Source: Bacteroidetes bacterium 4572_114 (GTDB lineage Bacteria; Bacteroidota; Bacteroidia; Bacteroidales; 4484-276). Taken from it: a DNA stretch of 6,117 nt. Shown here piece after piece: positions 4,128-6,117 of the stretch. The translations under genes were made by a program, and so were the position numbers. Below the pieces are notes generated by a model. That model saw only the letters and a list, made by a program, of their open reading frames with translations. It was not told the origin of the DNA and did not search any database. The DNA is taken from NCBI GenBank assembly GCA_002254335.1, contig NIVA01000115.1, forward strand, positions 1 to 6,117, in the 5' to 3' direction. Positions within the stretch are counted from its first letter, which is position 1, and the number at the start of each line of letters is the position of its first letter.

Positions 4128-6117
4128 ATGAAACAACAAGCCACCATATTATCAGCAGAATTGTCGGGCTTCCAGGCCTTGGCTGAAAGCCTGCCACAAG
4201 ATGAGATATCTCCTTTGTTGGGCGAAATCCATGCCCTTGTTGAAAAAACGGCCCGTTTGCACCAGGGAAAAATCAACCGCTATACCGGCGATACCTTCCT
4301 GGTTGTTTTCAATGCTTCACGCAAAGACCACACAGGTTCGGTAAATGCAGTGAATGCCGCTTTTGAATTGAAAGACCAACTGGATTCCTTTATCAAAGAC
4401 AGGAAAATGGATTCATCGCTTACCTTAAAACTTGGGTTGGCAACAGGTGATATTATTATGGGCGGGTTTGGCAAAGATGAAAAGACACAGGAAACCATCA
4501 TGGGCGAAGCACTGGTCTATGCCAACCGCATCTGCCAGTTTGCGGGTGAAGGCCAGATACTGGTTGATGAAAAAATTCGTGAAGCCTGCAAAGAAAACAT
4601 TGAGTTTCAGGTTCTGGAGCCCATACCCATAAAAGGTGGCGAAACCACGCTGCCCATTTTTGAACTTATCGTAAAAAAGAGAAAGAAACTGGATTTAACG
4701 AAATCATCCGAGCGAAAGATCACTTCCGAAATGGTAGGGCGGATCAGGGAGGCAGAACTAATCGAGGGCCTGATAAAAAACCTGGTTACAGCAAAGGGCA
4801 CCGTGGTAAACATTGTTGGCAAAGCAGGTATAGGAAAATCGCGGTTGCTGGCCGAAATAAAAGAACAACCTTTGTTTGAAGGGGTAGTGTTACTGCAAGG
4901 CAGTGCCTCATCCATCGGTAAAAACCTGAGTTACCATCCCATTATCAGCATTTTTAAATCGTGGGCAAAGATCACCGAAGACGATTCGCAATCGGAATCG
5001 GCCGAGAAGCTCGAAAAGGAAATCCGGCGGGTTGCCTCCGCAAAAGTGGATGAAATCTATCCTTTTATTGCCACCATGATGGGCTTGCCATTGACGGGCA
5101 TGCACAAAGAAAGGGTAGACGGCATTGAGGGAGAAGCACTCGAAAAGCTGATCCTTAAAAATTTACGCGACCTGATCGTTACTTCCGTAAAAGTAACACC
5201 GCTGATCATCGTAATCGAAGATATGCACTGGGCCGACAGCTCTTCTATTACCATGCTTGAGTCCTTGTTTAAATTATCGGGAAGTCACCGGGTGATGTTT
5301 ATCAATATTCTGCGCCCGGGTTATAAGGAGTCAGGGGATTATATTTTAAAATACCTCGTGGACAACCTGCCCGGCGATCATATCACCATCAACATTTCCC
5401 CCTTGGCCAATACAGAATCAAAAGAGCTTATTGACAACCTGCTTCAGAAAGCCCGGCTCCCGGAAGAAATCAATGAAGTGATTATCAAAAAAACAGAGGG
5501 CAATCCATTTTTTATCGAAGAAGTGATCCGGAGTTTTATTGATGAAGGGATTGTAGAAATCAAGGACAACCATTTCCGGGTAACGGATAAAATCCATAAC
5601 GCCAAAATCCCCGAAACCATCAATGATGTCATCCTTTCGCGGGTGGACAAGCTGGACGAAAAAACCAGGGAGCTGCTCAATACAGCTTCTGTAATCGGGC
5701 GCAATTTTTACTATAAGGTGCTTGAAGAGGCCACCGACACCATTGAGGAGATGGATGAGCGGCTCGAATATCTGAAGGATGTGCAAATGATCAGCGAAAG
5801 CAAACCGAAGGAAGAAATCGAATACTTATTTAAGCATGCCCTTGCCCAGCAGTTGACTTACGATTCCATCATTCAGCAATCGCGGAAAGACCTTCACCTA
5901 AAAATTGCCCGTTCCATCGAAAAGGTATTTGCTGAAAACATCCAGGATTATTATGGTACGCTGGCCTACCATTACACCAAAGCCGAAAACAAGGAAAAAA
6001 CAATTCACTATCTGATTTTGGCCGGGGATGAATCAATGAAGTCGGGGGCTTCGTCTGAGGCATCAAGCTTTTACAAGGATGCCCTAAACCAGATGCCTGA
6101 AAGCAGGAAAAATAACA
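4128..6117 (+). CDS. Cyclase-homology domain / AAA ATPase / TPR-type signalling protein, 3' end beyond window
   Basis: The frame is open for 663 codons to the window edge with no stop. ATG 4128 is the only possible ATG: an in-frame TGA lies at 4107-4109 with no other start between. Residues 1 to about 180 form a class III nucleotide-cyclase homology domain (ILSAELSGF at 7-15, RYTGDTFLVVF at 51-61, TGDIIMGGFG at 106-115, IMGEALVYANR at 124-134, GEGQILV at 140-146). Using Rv1625c as guide, the six catalytic positions read E11, R51, D55, T123, V130 and R134. First metal Asp is Glu, the Lys is Arg and the transition-state Asn is Val, so normal cyclase activity is doubtful. Walker A GKAGIGKS is at 231-238 and Walker B-like IEDMHWAD at 363-370, followed by TEGNPFF and YLFKHALAQQLTYD motifs and the start of the helical region. 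It is probably a cytoplasmic ATP-dependent signal transducer. It is a close paralogue of the gene at 1-2433 and starts 5 bp after an orphan tail, without a strong ribosome binding site. Confidence 0.93.
   Translation, partial: MKQQATILSAELSGFQALAESLPQDEISPLLGEIHALVEKTARLHQGKINRYTGDTFLVVFNASRKDHTGSVNAVNAAFELKDQLDSFIKDRKMDSSLTLKLGLATGDIIMGGFGKDEKTQETIMGEALVYANRICQFAGEGQILVDEKIREACKENIEFQVLEPIPIKGGETTLPIFELIVKKRKKLDLTKSSERKITSEMVGRIREAELIEGLIKNLVTAKGTVVNIVGKAGIGKSRLLAEIKEQPLFEGVVLLQGSASSIGKNLSYHPIISIFKSWAKITEDDSQSESAEKLEKEIRRVASAKVDEIYPFIATMMGLPLTGMHKERVDGIEGEALEKLILKNLRDLIVTSVKVTPLIIVIEDMHWADSSSITMLESLFKLSGSHRVMFINILRPGYKESGDYILKYLVDNLPGDHITINISPLANTESKELIDNLLQKARLPEEINEVIIKKTEGNPFFIEEVIRSFIDEGIVEIKDNHFRVTDKIHNAKIPETINDVILSRVDKLDEKTRELLNTASVIGRNFYYKVLEEATDTIEEMDERLEYLKDVQMISESKPKEEIEYLFKHALAQQLTYDSIIQQSRKDLHLKIARSIEKVFAENIQDYYGTLAYHYTKAENKEKTIHYLILAGDESMKSGASSEASSFYKDALNQMPESRKNN

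Noticed and set aside
4432..4632. Short + strand open frame of 66 residues
   Set aside because: It is in a different frame inside the cyclase-homology domain of the gene starting at 4128 and has no independent support.
3899..4915. Minus-strand open frames across tail B and the start of the second large gene
   Set aside because: The + strand here encodes clear family motifs in one continuous frame; the reverse frames have no domains and cross gene boundaries.
5418..6066. Minus-strand open frames opposite the AAA core
   Set aside because: Similar reverse frames occur opposite the homologous part of gene 1, as expected for shadows of a duplicated coding sequence.
1..6117. CRISPR array, tRNA/rRNA, transposase or integrase
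   Set aside because: No regularly spaced repeats, no cloverleaf or rRNA-like sequence, and no DDE or recombinase motif were seen on either strand.

Overview
The window looks like chromosomal DNA from an environmental Bacteroidota (Bacteroidetes) organism. Three things suggest this: moderate-to-low GC with Lys/Ile/Asn-rich proteins, weak or absent Shine-Dalgarno sequences, and a TAnnTTTG promoter-like element upstream of the middle gene. The assignment is an inference from style; there is no rRNA or marker gene to confirm it. All supported genes are on the + strand.

Layout. (1) 1-2433 is most of a large signalling ATPase with a C-terminal TPR-type helical region; its N-terminal third, including the Walker A site, is not visible. 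(2) 2432-2514 is a compact 83-bp element with perfect 15-bp inverted ends that begins inside the stop codon of gene 1. (3) 2517-2630 is an orphan C-terminal tail of a second copy of the same family. (4) 2631-2712 is a short intergenic stretch with a possible promoter and a 9-bp direct repeat. (5) 2713-3924 is an intact AAA+ ATPase of the DUF4143/COG1373 type. (6) 3961-4122 is another orphan tail of the signalling ATPase family. (7) 4128-6117 is a further member of the same family, complete at its 5' end but running off the right edge. It has a class III cyclase-like N-terminal domain, an AAA/NTPase module with Walker A and B, and the start of the helical region.

Reading the pieces together, the locus is best explained as a decayed tandem array of cyclase-like/AAA/TPR signalling genes. 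At least four family members have left traces: two large genes and two tails. The two tails bracket the DUF4143 ATPase gene and are more alike (58/64 identical bases) than either appears to be to the tail of gene 1. This suggests the ATPase gene occupies the place of a lost family member. Tail B lies only 5 bp upstream of the start codon of the last gene, so the original genes were probably packed head to tail and co-transcribed.

Three points deserve most attention. The cyclase-like domain has substitutions at two or three of the six canonical catalytic positions, so it may be a pseudo-cyclase. Gene 1 is a compositional mosaic, with an AT-rich helical region between higher-GC flanks, and the two large genes stay collinear up to that boundary and then diverge, as if the sensing part is exchangeable. 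The 83-bp inverted-repeat element sits exactly at a gene-tail junction. I found no transposase, integrase, tRNA, rRNA or CRISPR array.
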